Assembly (NCBI GenBank): GCA_964412015.1
Contig: CAYPMO010000013.1
Location: 14,954 to 78,953 of the forward strand
Source of the DNA: SZUA-318 sp964412015
GTDB taxonomy: Bacteria; Gemmatimonadota; Gemmatimonadetes; Longimicrobiales; Gaopeijiaceae
Reading direction: 5' to 3'
Length of the DNA stretch: 64,000 nucleotides
The notes under the pieces are model-generated. The model searched no databases and had not been told where the DNA came from. It was given only the letters and a program-made list of their open reading frames with translations. The position numbers were made by a program, and so were the translations under genes. How positions within the stretch are numbered: position 1 is the stretch's first letter; each line of letters opens with the position of its first letter. Below, in pieces: positions 33,388 to 41,208 of the stretch.

Positions 33388-34857
33388 TCACTGGAAGCTG
33401 TGCCTCCGCTTCCAGGTCTCGGGGTGGAAGAGGAGCAGAACCGTGTAGATCTCCAGGCGGCCGGCCAGCATGAGGAAGCTCAGCACCATGAGCTGGGGGT
33501 GGGACATGACGCTGTAGTTGTCGGTGGCGCCGACGAGGCCGAAGCCGGGGCCCACGTTGCCCACGCAGGCCATGCTCGCCCCGATGGACGTGATCAGATC
33601 CACGCCCGTGATGGCCAGGGCCAGGGCGCCGGCCAGGCAGAGCAGGAGATAGAGGAGCACGAAGCCGACGACGTTGGCGAGGACCTCCTCCCTGACCGGC
33701 TTGATCCCGACCCGGGTCAGGAGGATCGCCTTGGGGTGCAGGTGCCTCCGGATCTCGACGGCGGCCGTCTTGAGGACCAGGAGGACACGGATCGCCTTGA
33801 CGCTGCCTCCGGTGGAGCCGGCCATCCCGCCCATGAAGAAGAGCGCGAACAGGACCATCTGGGCCCCGGGCACCCACAGCTCGTAATCCGCGGTCACGAA
33901 CCCGGTGGTCGTGCCGATCGAGACCGCCTGGAAGAGGCCGTGGCGGAACGCGGCCTCCACGCCGGACGGAGACGGCTGGTACGATCCGGCGTACAGGTTC
34001 ACGGCCATGACGGCCAACGAAGCCGCCAGGAGGACGGCGGTGAAGAAGCGCCATTCCTGGTGGCGGAAGTACTCGAACCTGCCCGTGGCCGCCCTGAAGT
34101 GCAGGGAGAAGTTCACGCCGGCCAGGTACATGAACAACGCGGTGACGTAGTGGATGTACGGCGAATCGTAGGCGGCCAGAGAGGCGCTCCTCGTGCTGAA
34201 GCCGCCGGTGGCCAGCGTCGCGAAGGCGTGGTTCACCGCGTCGAACAGGCCCATGCCGCCCAGCACGTAGAGCACCGTCTGGCCGGCGGTGAGCCCGACG
34301 TAGACGAGCCAGAGGTACTTGGCCGTCTGCGTGATCCGCGGCTGGAGACGTTCCGGCGTCGGGCCCGGCACCTCCGCCTTGAAGAGCTGCATCCCGCCGA
34401 TCCCCAGGTACGGGAGCACGGCAATGACCAGCACGATGATTCCCATCCCGCCGAGCCAGTGGGTCAGCGAGCGCCAGAAGAGGATCCCGTGCGGAAGCGC
34501 TTCGATGTCGGTGAAGACGGTCGCTCCGGTGGTCGTGAACCCGGACATGGCCTCGAACACGGCGGAGAACGGCGAGTCGAGAATGCCGGTCAGAAGGAAG
34601 GGAAGGGCGCCCGATACGGCCATCATCACCCACGCGAACGTGACGATCGCGAACCCCTCGCGCGTGGTGATGTCGTCCTTCAGGGACGTGACCTTGTAGA
34701 GCCCACCGCCGACGACGGCGGTGATCACGGCCGATACCAGGATTCCCCTCGCGTCTCCGTCGCCGTAGTAGAGCGCCACGCCGCCGGCCACGAGCATGGC
34801 CGACGCCACGAAGAGCTGGAGAAGCCCCACGACCGAGGCCACGCGGCGGAGGCCCAT
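33388..34857 (-). CDS. trkH: Trk-type K+ uptake protein TrkH
   Basis: A 489-residue K+ channel-like subunit with about ten hydrophobic segments in four M1-P-M2 repeats. Pore-loop sequences include GFTTTGATVFTD, ATGGFSTRSASL, GTTTGFVTADYEL and GGMAGSTGGSVK, which supply the selectivity-filter Gly residues. It takes up K+ under control of TrkA. The start overlaps the trkA stop (TGATG), so the two subunits are made together. Confidence 0.93.
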   Translation of the reverse strand: MGLRRVASVVGLLQLFVASAMLVAGGVALYYGDGDARGILVSAVITAVVGGGLYKVTSLKDDITTREGFAIVTFAWVMMAVSGALPFLLTGILDSPFSAVFEAMSGFTTTGATVFTDIEALPHGILFWRSLTHWLGGMGIIVLVIAVLPYLGIGGMQLFKAEVPGPTPERLQPRITQTAKYLWLVYVGLTAGQTVLYVLGGMGLFDAVNHAFATLATGGFSTRSASLAAYDSPYIHYVTALFMYLAGVNFSLHFRAATGRFEYFRHQEWRFFTAVLLAASLAVMAVNLYAGSYQPSPSGVEAAFRHGLFQAVSIGTTTGFVTADYELWVPGAQMVLFALFFMGGMAGSTGGSVKAIRVLLVLKTAAVEIRRHLHPKAILLTRVGIKPVREEVLANVVGFVLLYLLLCLAGALALAITGVDLITSIGASMACVGNVGPGFGLVGATDNYSVMSHPQLMVLSFLMLAGRLEIYTVLLLFHPETWKRRHSFQ

Positions 34858-36200
34858 CAGCCGAAGAGCTCCTCCACCTCGGGAATGGCCTCCGGCAGGG
34901 CGAAGACGATGACCTCGTCACCGGGCAGCATCGCGTCGTCCCCGCGCGGGATGATGATCTCGGGTCCGCGCAGGATGGTCCCGATGACCGCGGCTTTCGG
35001 GAAGTCCAGGTCCTTGATGCTCTTGCCCGCCACCCGGGTGCGTGCCTCCACGCGGAACTCGATGGCCTCCGCGTCGATCCCCGTCAGGCTGGCCACGGTC
35101 ATGACCCTACCGCGCCGCACGTAGCGCAGGATCGCGTTCACGGCGGACATGCGCGGCGACACGGCCGCGTCCACCCCCACCCGGGGCACGAGCCTCAGGT
35201 ACTCGAACTTGTGGATGAGCGTGACGACCTTCTTCGCTCCCGTGGACTTCGCGAGGAGGCTCGAGAGCAGGTTCACCTCGTCGTGGCCCGTGGCCGAGAC
35301 GAACCCGTCGATCCCGCTCACGCCTTCCATCTCCAGGAGCTCGAGGTCCGTGGCGTCGGCGTGGAGCACGAGCGACCGCGGGAGACGCTCGGCCAGCTCG
35401 AGGCACCGGCGGCGGTCCCGGTCCAGGATCGTGCATTCGATCCCGTGCTCCTCGAGCACCTGCGCCAGGAACTCGCCCTCGGCGCTCCCGCCGGCGATCA
35501 TGACGCGGCTCAGGCGGAACCGATCATAGCCGGCCAGGGGCGGGATGGCCTGGATCTCGGACGTGGGCGCGATGAGGTACAGCCGGTCGCCCGCCTCGAT
35601 GCGGGTGTCGCCCCTGGGGATCCGGGTCACTCCATCCCGGACGACCGCGGCGGTCACGTAGTGTTTGCCGGGGAGGTCCCGGCCGAGCTGGAGGAGCGTC
35701 TTCCCGGCCACGGGGGCCCCCTCCCGGACCTGGAGCCCGATGAGTTGGACCCTGCCGCCCGCGAAGTGGGCCACGTCGGTGGCCGCGGCGCTCTGCAGGA
35801 CCTGGAAGGTCTCCCAGGCGCACTCCCGCTCGGGATTGATCATCAGATCGATCCCCATCTGCTCGCGCGAGAGCACACTCCCGCGCTCGTAGTACTCGGG
35901 GTTCGAGATCCGGGCGATCGCGAACTGGACGCCCAGACGCTTGGCCGCCATGCATGCGATGAGGTTGACCTCGTCCCGGCTGGTGACCGCCAACAGCATG
36001 CGGGACGTGCGGACCCCCGCCTCTTCCAGCACCCCGAGGGACGCCCCGTTGCCGACGGCGGTGAGGATGTCGAGCTGCCTGCCCGCGAAGTCCGCTCGCT
36101 CCGGGTCGGCGTCCACCAGCACGACATCCTGGCCTTCCTCGGACAGACGCCGGGCGAGGTGGAAGCCCACCTCTCCGGCGCCGACGACCACCACTCTCAT
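34857..36200 (-). CDS. trkA: Trk system K+ uptake regulator TrkA
   Basis: A 447-residue peripheral protein with two tandem RCK units. The first begins MRVVVVGAGEVGFHLARRL (NAD-binding GxGxxG); the second begins RVMIAGGSAEGEFLAQVL, where the Gly motif is slightly altered. Each is followed by a TrkA-C ligand domain (GKTLLQLGRDLPG and GKSIKDLDFPKAAVIG). It gates TrkH in response to NADH/NAD+ or ATP. It is first in the trkA-trkH operon, reading away from the tRNA gene. Confidence 0.94.
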   Translation of the reverse strand: MRVVVVGAGEVGFHLARRLSEEGQDVVLVDADPERADFAGRQLDILTAVGNGASLGVLEEAGVRTSRMLLAVTSRDEVNLIACMAAKRLGVQFAIARISNPEYYERGSVLSREQMGIDLMINPERECAWETFQVLQSAAATDVAHFAGGRVQLIGLQVREGAPVAGKTLLQLGRDLPGKHYVTAAVVRDGVTRIPRGDTRIEAGDRLYLIAPTSEIQAIPPLAGYDRFRLSRVMIAGGSAEGEFLAQVLEEHGIECTILDRDRRRCLELAERLPRSLVLHADATDLELLEMEGVSGIDGFVSATGHDEVNLLSSLLAKSTGAKKVVTLIHKFEYLRLVPRVGVDAAVSPRMSAVNAILRYVRRGRVMTVASLTGIDAEAIEFRVEARTRVAGKSIKDLDFPKAAVIGTILRGPEIIIPRGDDAMLPGDEVIVFALPEAIPEVEELFG

Positions 36201-36351
36201 TTCGGACTCTCCCGGAACGGCGTCGGGTGGTTCCGCGAATCGGCTTGAAGGTAGCGACCGGCCGGCCGAGATCCAGAGACCCGGCGTCCGGGCCTGCCGG
36301 GCACGAGGGCGGGCGACCTCAGGACGTCGTGTCCCGAGCGGGTGAACACAG

Positions 36352-36357
36352 TATCTT
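36352..36357 (+). promoter_or_regulatory. Possible -10 element of the tRNA gene
   Basis: TATCTT lies 10 bp before the first base of the tRNA, in the only AT-richer stretch of the spacer between trkA and the tRNA. No good -35 was found at 16-18 bp. Confidence 0.3.
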
Positions 36358-36367
36358 TCGACCTCCG

Positions 36368-36441
36368 GGGCCCGTAGCTCAGCTGGTCAGAGCAGTGGAC
36401 TCATAATCCATCGGTCGCAGGTTCGAGCCCTGCCGGGCCCA
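36368..36441 (+). tRNA. tRNA with CAT anticodon (elongator Met or Ile2)
   Basis: A 74-nt cloverleaf with every stem paired. The acceptor is GGGCCCG (36368-36374) with CGGGCCC (36434-36440) and discriminator A at 36441. The D-arm is GCTC/GAGC, the anticodon stem is GTGGA/TCCAT with one G-T pair, and the loop CTCATAA puts CAT at 36402-36404. The T-arm is GCAGG/CCTGC with loop TTCGAGC. The C1-A72 mismatch of initiator tRNA is absent, so it is either elongator tRNA-Met or the tRNA-Ile read as AUA after lysidine modification. C4-G69 and C5-G68 resemble E. coli tRNA-Ile2. CCA is not encoded. Confidence 0.93.
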
Positions 36442-36499
36442 CTTCGGCGCAAGCTCGACCTTCCGCCACGTCCTCGAACACGAGGATGAGGTGGGGCGT

Positions 36500-36868
36500 T
36501 CAGTCGCGGTCCGGGTCCGGACGACGGCGGAGGCGCTTCGTCTCTCCCTTCCGGCGCTTCGCCTCGAGTCGGCGGCGCTTCTCAGTGGCCGGAACGCCTG
36601 TCGGCACGCGGGGAGCATCGCGCTTGTTGCGTTGCTCCAGGCGCGCGCGCAACCGCCCGAGGGCGAGCGCACGGTTCCGGTGCTGGCTGCGCTCCGTTCT
36701 GGCTGTCACGCGTACGCCGGTGGGCAGGTGGACCAGCCGGACGCCGCTTTCGGTCATGTTCTGGTGCTGGCCCCCCGGTCCACCCGCTCGGAACGTCTCG
36801 ACGCGGCACTGGGCCAGGAGGTCCTCGTCGGAGGCGGGAATCGGGAACGGCGGGCGGTTCTCGGTCAT
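36500..36868 (-). CDS. Release-factor-like GGQ-domain protein (ArfB-like)
   Basis: A 122-residue stand-alone class I release factor catalytic domain. RAGGPGGQHQN (GGQ at residues 32-34) followed by SGVRLVHLPTGVRV is the peptidyl-tRNA hydrolase motif. The C-terminus is strongly basic (RRRLEAKRRKGETKRLRRR), as in ArfB/YaeJ or mitochondrial ICT1, where such a tail enters the empty mRNA channel of stalled ribosomes. It lacks codon-recognition domains. Ribosome rescue is therefore likely, though RF-like proteins of unknown role look similar. The ATG at 36868 is used because upstream residues do not fit the family. Confidence 0.82.
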   Translation of the reverse strand: MTENRPPFPIPASDEDLLAQCRVETFRAGGPGGQHQNMTESGVRLVHLPTGVRVTARTERSQHRNRALALGRLRARLEQRNKRDAPRVPTGVPATEKRRRLEAKRRKGETKRLRRRPDPDRD

Positions 36869-36972
36869 ACGGGAAGATGGCGAAGGGATGGCACATCCTG
36901 CAGCTACGGGGTACCGTTTGGCGCACCGCGCTTCACCGAGGGCGGCCATTTCGTCGCGACCCACGCCTCCGC

Positions 36973-38082
36973 ATGATCTTCGACCGCACCGAACAGCAAC
37001 CGGGCGCCCGGCTCCTCTTCCTGCTCGCGTGCTTCGTGGTGGTGGTGTGGGGCATGAAGTTCGCCGCTCCGATCCTGCTTCCGGCTGCGCTCGCGCTGTT
37101 CCTCACGGTCCTGAGCCTGCCGGCCATGCTTTGGCTCCGCCGGCATCACGTTCCGGGATGGCTGGCGATCAGCATCACGATCCTGATGAACCTCGGCATC
37201 CTGGGTCTGGTCGTGGTGCTCGCGGCCGGCTCCCTCTCCCAATTCCAGGAGAAGCTCCCCGAGTACGTCTCGAGCCTCGACGCGCTGCAGGCCGTCGTGA
37301 TCACCTGGCTCGAGACGCACACCGGGTTCGCGTTCCGGGAGCACGTGGGCGCCACGGTCGTCAACCCGACGGCCATCATGAACTGGGCTCGCGTCGGCCT
37401 GGGCTACGCCGCGCAGTTCGTCTCGACAACGATCCTGGTGTTCATCGTCATGAGCTTCATGCTCAGCGAGGCGATGGTCTTTCCGGAGAAGGTCCGGTAC
37501 CTGCGCGGCGCCGACGTGCCGCCCGACGACCGGCTCACCAAGGTGGTCGGAGAGGTCCAGAGCTACCTGGGGATCAAGTTCGTGGTCTCGGCGGCGACCG
37601 GGCTGCTGCTCGGGGTCTGGTGCTGGTATCTGAAGCTGGATCTTCCGGTCCTCCTTGGCATCACCGCCTTCCTCCTGAACTTCATTCCGACGGTGGGGGC
37701 CATTATCGCCACAGCCCCGGCGATCCTTCTCAGCCTCGTGATCCACGGGACGCTCGGGCATGTTCTGCTGGTCAGCGCTGGATACCTGGCCGTGAACATG
37801 GTCCTGGGCAACATCCTCGAGCCCCACCTCCAGGGCCGCCGCCTTGGGCTGTCGACGCTCGTCATCGTGCTCTCGCTGCTCTTCTGGGGGTGGGCCTGGG
37901 GACCGGTGGGGGCTCTTCTCTCGGTGCCGCTCACCGTGGTCGTGAAGATCTGGCTCGAGAACACGCGGGACCTCAAGTGGGTCGCCGTCCTGCTGGACCC
38001 CTCCGCGCCCAAGCTGTCGCCGAGCGTGGGGGCCGTGCCCTCGGCGGTTCCGTCATCGTCCGTGGCCTCGAGCAGCGGCTGA
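36973..38082 (+). CDS. AI-2E family transporter (PerM/TqsA-like)
   Basis: A 369-residue polytopic membrane protein of the AI-2E transporter family. Three N-terminal TMs (LLFLLACFVVVVW and following) precede a soluble insert with FQEKLPEYVSSLDALQ, then four to five C-terminal TMs including LLGITAFLLNFIPTVGAIIA and the signature NMVLGNILEPHLQGRRLGLS. Members include TqsA (autoinducer-2 exporter) and Na+/H+ antiporters, so the substrate is open. The stop overlaps the Shine-Dalgarno of the next gene. Confidence 0.9.
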   Translation: MIFDRTEQQPGARLLFLLACFVVVVWGMKFAAPILLPAALALFLTVLSLPAMLWLRRHHVPGWLAISITILMNLGILGLVVVLAAGSLSQFQEKLPEYVSSLDALQAVVITWLETHTGFAFREHVGATVVNPTAIMNWARVGLGYAAQFVSTTILVFIVMSFMLSEAMVFPEKVRYLRGADVPPDDRLTKVVGEVQSYLGIKFVVSAATGLLLGVWCWYLKLDLPVLLGITAFLLNFIPTVGAIIATAPAILLSLVIHGTLGHVLLVSAGYLAVNMVLGNILEPHLQGRRLGLSTLVIVLSLLFWGWAWGPVGALLSVPLTVVVKIWLENTRDLKWVAVLLDPSAPKLSPSVGAVPSAVPSSSVASSSG

Positions 38083-38088
38083 AGGAGG
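38082..38088 (+). promoter_or_regulatory. Strong ribosome-binding site deciding a CTG start
   Basis: AAGGAGG begins on the last base of the upstream stop codon and is followed after 6 bp by CTG at 38095. It is the strongest Shine-Dalgarno near this gene, and no ATG, GTG or TTG start follows it at a usable distance in the right frame. Confidence 0.6.
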
Positions 38089-38094
38089 CGTCTC

Positions 38095-38628
38095 CTGCCC
38101 AGGATCGCCTTCTCCGACCTCCCGGACCAAGGCCGCGTCTGGATCTTCCCGGCCTCGAGGCGCCTCGAGGAGCACGAGCGTGAGGCCCTCCTCGGCGAAG
38201 TGGATGCGTTTCTGGACGGGTGGGCCGCGCACGGCACCCCCCTGCTCTCGGCCAGGGATCTCATCGAAGGTCGCTTTCTGGTGGTCGGCGTGGACGAGAA
38301 TGTGACGCGGCCTTCGGGCTGTTCGATCGACGCCCTCGTGAACCGGCTGGAAGGGATCCATGAGACGCTCGGTGTCGGCCTGCTGGATCACGCCCCCGTG
38401 TGGTACCGGGAGGTGGGGGAGGTCCGTATGGTCACCCGCGAAACGTTCCGGGAGTTGGCGCGCGCGGGGTCCGTCGGACCGGACACCCGCGTGTTCGACA
38501 CCTCGCTCACGAGGATCGCGGAGTTCAGGGCCGGAGGCCTGGAGCGGCCGGCGCAGGAGAGTTGGCACGGAAAGGTGTTCTTCCGGGAAGGTGCGGCGGC
38601 GCTCGGCGTCCGTCCGGCGCCCGGTTAG
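38095..38628 (+). CDS. Conserved protein of a 170-180-residue family, probable CTG start
   Basis: A 177-residue soluble protein resembling a family widespread in Bacteroidota that is often labelled 'ABC transporter ATPase', although it has no Walker motifs. The conserved features are LPDQGRVWIFPASRRL, DGWAAHG, RFLVVGVDE, SGCSIDALV and DTRVFDTSL. The N-terminal feature lies upstream of the first conventional start (GTG 38200), so translation must begin earlier. The only candidate is CTG 38095, which has AAGGAGG six bases before it. The function is unknown. Its stop overlaps that of the convergent hydrolase gene. Confidence 0.72.
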   Translation: MPRIAFSDLPDQGRVWIFPASRRLEEHEREALLGEVDAFLDGWAAHGTPLLSARDLIEGRFLVVGVDENVTRPSGCSIDALVNRLEGIHETLGVGLLDHAPVWYREVGEVRMVTRETFRELARAGSVGPDTRVFDTSLTRIAEFRAGGLERPAQESWHGKVFFREGAAALGVRPAPG

Positions 38629-39653
38629 CCGCGGGGTCTCGCGGCCGGACCGGGCGTTTCGGCCGCGGGCCGCAGTGTTTCGGCGAGGAAGCGGGCCCCT
38701 TCCTCTTCCGCCCAGAAGCGGGGGGACCACGGCGGCCCTTCCATGAACCCGACGTGTCCGCCCCTCGGCGTGAGCGCGGCGACGATACGAGGGTTGGCAC
38801 CGAGCGCTTCTCTGGGCAGCGCACGCGCGGGCAGGAACGGGTCGTCGAGGCTGTGCAGGACGAGGGTCGGAACCCGGATCCCGCCCACGAACGCGGTGCT
38901 GCTCGACCGGGCGTAGTAGTCGTCGGCATTCCGGAAGCCGTGCAGCGGGGCGGTGGCGGCTTCGTCGAACTCCCGGAGCGTGCGCGCGCGGAGCGCGGCG
39001 GCCAGGTCCATGCGTCCCTCCAGGATGCCGGCCATGGCACGCACCTTTCGCTTGAGGGACCGCAGGAAGTGGCCCACGTAGAAGCGGCCCATCACGGTTG
39101 CCTCGAGTTCCGCGCTCGCGGCGGCCAGGTCCATCGGCACGGAGATCGCCACTGCCGCGTCGAGCAGCCCGCTCCCTCCGTCCTCCCGCTCGCCGAGGAG
39201 CTTGAGCAGGACGTTCCCGCCCAGGGAAAAACCCAGCGCTCCCAGCGGCCGGTCCGGGAAGGCTTTCCGGAGGCCCTCGAGCACGAAGGCCGGATCGCCG
39301 GTCTCACCCGAGTGGTAGAGGCGCGGCCGCCGGTTCGTCTCGCCGCTGCACCCGCGGAGGTTCAGGGCGACGGGGCGTATGCCCCGAGCCAGGAGCTCCC
39401 GGCACGCGGAACGCACGTACCGTCTCCTGGACGAACCCTCGAGCCCGTGGAGCACCAGCGTGAGCGGCGCCCGCGTCCCCGGCTCCGGGCCCACGTCCAC
39501 GTCGAGGAAATCCCCATCGCGGAGCTCCCAGCGCTCGCGGGCCATCGAGGGCCCGCGAGGGCTCCGCAGGACCCGGGCCCCCAGCGTCTGGGCGTGCCGG
39601 TCGAGCGCCCAGAACGACGGGCGGAACGGTCGGGGTCGGGGTATGTCGGGCAC
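38625..39653 (-). CDS. YheT-family alpha/beta hydrolase
   Basis: A 342-residue hydrolase of the YheT/ABHD1-3 type. LVLHGLEGSS forms the oxyanion region, GFSLGGN the nucleophile elbow (Ser), and HSLDDPFLP and GGHVGFMEG the acid and His of the triad. ALNLRGCSGE and RLYHSGETGD are family signatures. Relatives act as esterases or lipases, with no firmly known physiological substrate. The start is GTG at 39653. There is no signal peptide. Confidence 0.9.
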   Translation of the reverse strand: MPDIPRPRPFRPSFWALDRHAQTLGARVLRSPRGPSMARERWELRDGDFLDVDVGPEPGTRAPLTLVLHGLEGSSRRRYVRSACRELLARGIRPVALNLRGCSGETNRRPRLYHSGETGDPAFVLEGLRKAFPDRPLGALGFSLGGNVLLKLLGEREDGGSGLLDAAVAISVPMDLAAASAELEATVMGRFYVGHFLRSLKRKVRAMAGILEGRMDLAAALRARTLREFDEAATAPLHGFRNADDYYARSSSTAFVGGIRVPTLVLHSLDDPFLPARALPREALGANPRIVAALTPRGGHVGFMEGPPWSPRFWAEEEGARFLAETLRPAAETPGPAARPRG

Positions 39654-39957
39654 GGTGGGGGGAGGTCGGGACGGAGGTGTCAGGACCGCAAGGTAATGGA
39701 GCCGTGACGGGCCGACACGGGGTGCGTCCCATCGGCACGGCCGGCCATGCCCGAAAGAGCCTTAGGGTCATGACTGTAATACGTTGTGCTCAAAATCGTT
39801 ACGGCACCGGATCCGCTGTGGCACGTCGCTCGCACCGGGACGTTGGGAGACCGGGGGCCGGTGAAACGCGCGGAGGCGGGGGACCGTAGGGCGCTGGGGC
39901 GCCTTCATCGCGTGGACCGCCGCCGGATGCGGTTCACCGCAGCCAGGGAGGGGCGGG
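39654..39957. other. Divergent intergenic region (304 bp)
   Basis: Separates the YheT-type hydrolase (minus) and the triple-repeat protein (plus). It contains an AT-richer stretch around 39760-39800 with TAATAC (39777) and TACGTT (39780-39785), possible -10 elements for the plus strand. No convincing -35 was found. GGGAGGGGCGGG just before 39958 is a usable ribosome-binding site. No small gene or RNA is evident. Confidence 0.4.
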
Positions 39958-41208
39958 ATGGGTACGACGACGATCGCGTTGTGGGCGTGCCTTGCGCTGG
40001 GCCTCGGAGCCCAGGACCCGACAGGGGACGGGCGACTCTACGGCCGGATCGTCACCGCGGGGGGGCGTGTCTACGAAGGGTTCATCCGCTGGGACAAGAA
40101 CGAGGGAAGCTGGGCCGACATCCTGGACGGCTCCAGGGAGATCCCGTGGGCGTACCGGCGGGACGCCGAGCGCCTGGACGAGGAGCGGTGGAGGCAGCGA
40201 AGGGAGAGGCGAATCGACTTCTTCGGCATCCACGTCTCGTGGACGGAGGACGAGGATGAGATGCCGTCCAGCGCCGCGTCCGGAATCCGGTTCGGCCACG
40301 TGCGCTCGCTTGCGGTGGCGGGGGACGACCGGGCCGTCCTGACGCTCAAGTCGGGGGAAGAGGTCGAGCTGGAGGGAGGCTCCACCGATCTCGGCGACGA
40401 GCTGAGAGGGATCGTCGTGGAGGACGCGGAGCGCGGCCGGATCGAGCTCCGCTGGCGGGACCTGGACGTCGTGGAGTTCATGGCGCCGCCGGAAGCGGCC
40501 GAGGCGCCGCCGGCAGGCCGCCTGTACGGGACGCTCCGCACACGCCACGGCGATGCGTTTACCGGGTACGTTGCATGGGACCTGGACGAGATCCTCACCA
40601 CGGACGTCCTGGACGGCGAGCGCCGGGGACGGGATCGCGAGATCCCCTTCCAGGAGATCGCCGCGATCGAGCGCGAGAGCGCGTCGTCGGCGCGCGTGAT
40701 CCTCACGGACGGTGAGGAGGTCGTGCTCCGCGGCTCGAACGACGTGGACGAGGGTAACCGGGGCATCGCGGTCTCGGATCCCGGGCTCGGCCAGGTGACG
40801 GTCTCCTGGGACGAGTTCGAGGAGGTCACGTTCCGCGACGGTCCGGCCGGCTTCGGATACGACGCGTTCGACGGGGGCCGGCCGCTGTACGGCGTCGTCG
40901 AGACGGTGGACGGCGACCTGGTCGAGGGAGCCGTTCGTTGGGACAACGACGAGAGCTGGAGCTGGGAGATCCTGAACGGCAGGCTCGGGGACGTGGACAT
41001 GGACATCGAGTTCGGACAGGTCTTGTCCGTCCGCCGCCTGGACGAATGGGGAGCCGAGGTGACGCTCCTCGACGGGCGCACGTTCGAGCTGGAGGGATCC
41101 AACGACGTGGACGACGGCAACAAGGGGACCTACGTGCTGCGCTCGGACGGAGAGACCGTCCTGGTGCCCTGGTTGGAGGTGCTGGAGGTGAGGTTCGAGA
41201 CGCCGTGA
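39958..41208 (+). CDS. Secreted protein with three copies of a beta-rich repeat
   Basis: A 416-residue protein with a short signal-like N-terminus (TTTIALWACLALGLGAQ) and three homologous units of about 100-120 residues. Each runs LYG-xxx-G-xxx-G-xxx-RWD-xxDE, then a LDG/LNG turn, then an I-xF strand, then L-x-DG-E-xx-L-x-GS-NDV-D-x-GN-x-G, then a V-x-W-xx-xx-V-x-F strand. They span roughly residues 26-157, 180-290 and 300-414. The first copy has an insert rich in Arg and Glu. I do not recognise the family; it looks like an all-beta scaffold. Its stop overlaps the start of the Omp85-like gene (GTGA), so the two probably act together at the cell surface. Confidence 0.7.
   Translation: MGTTTIALWACLALGLGAQDPTGDGRLYGRIVTAGGRVYEGFIRWDKNEGSWADILDGSREIPWAYRRDAERLDEERWRQRRERRIDFFGIHVSWTEDEDEMPSSAASGIRFGHVRSLAVAGDDRAVLTLKSGEEVELEGGSTDLGDELRGIVVEDAERGRIELRWRDLDVVEFMAPPEAAEAPPAGRLYGTLRTRHGDAFTGYVAWDLDEILTTDVLDGERRGRDREIPFQEIAAIERESASSARVILTDGEEVVLRGSNDVDEGNRGIAVSDPGLGQVTVSWDEFEEVTFRDGPAGFGYDAFDGGRPLYGVVETVDGDLVEGAVRWDNDESWSWEILNGRLGDVDMDIEFGQVLSVRRLDEWGAEVTLLDGRTFELEGSNDVDDGNKGTYVLRSDGETVLVPWLEVLEVRFETP

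Noticed and set aside
38200..38628. GTG at 38200 as start of the small conserved protein
   Set aside because: It removes a family-conserved N-terminal segment that is intact in the open frame upstream.
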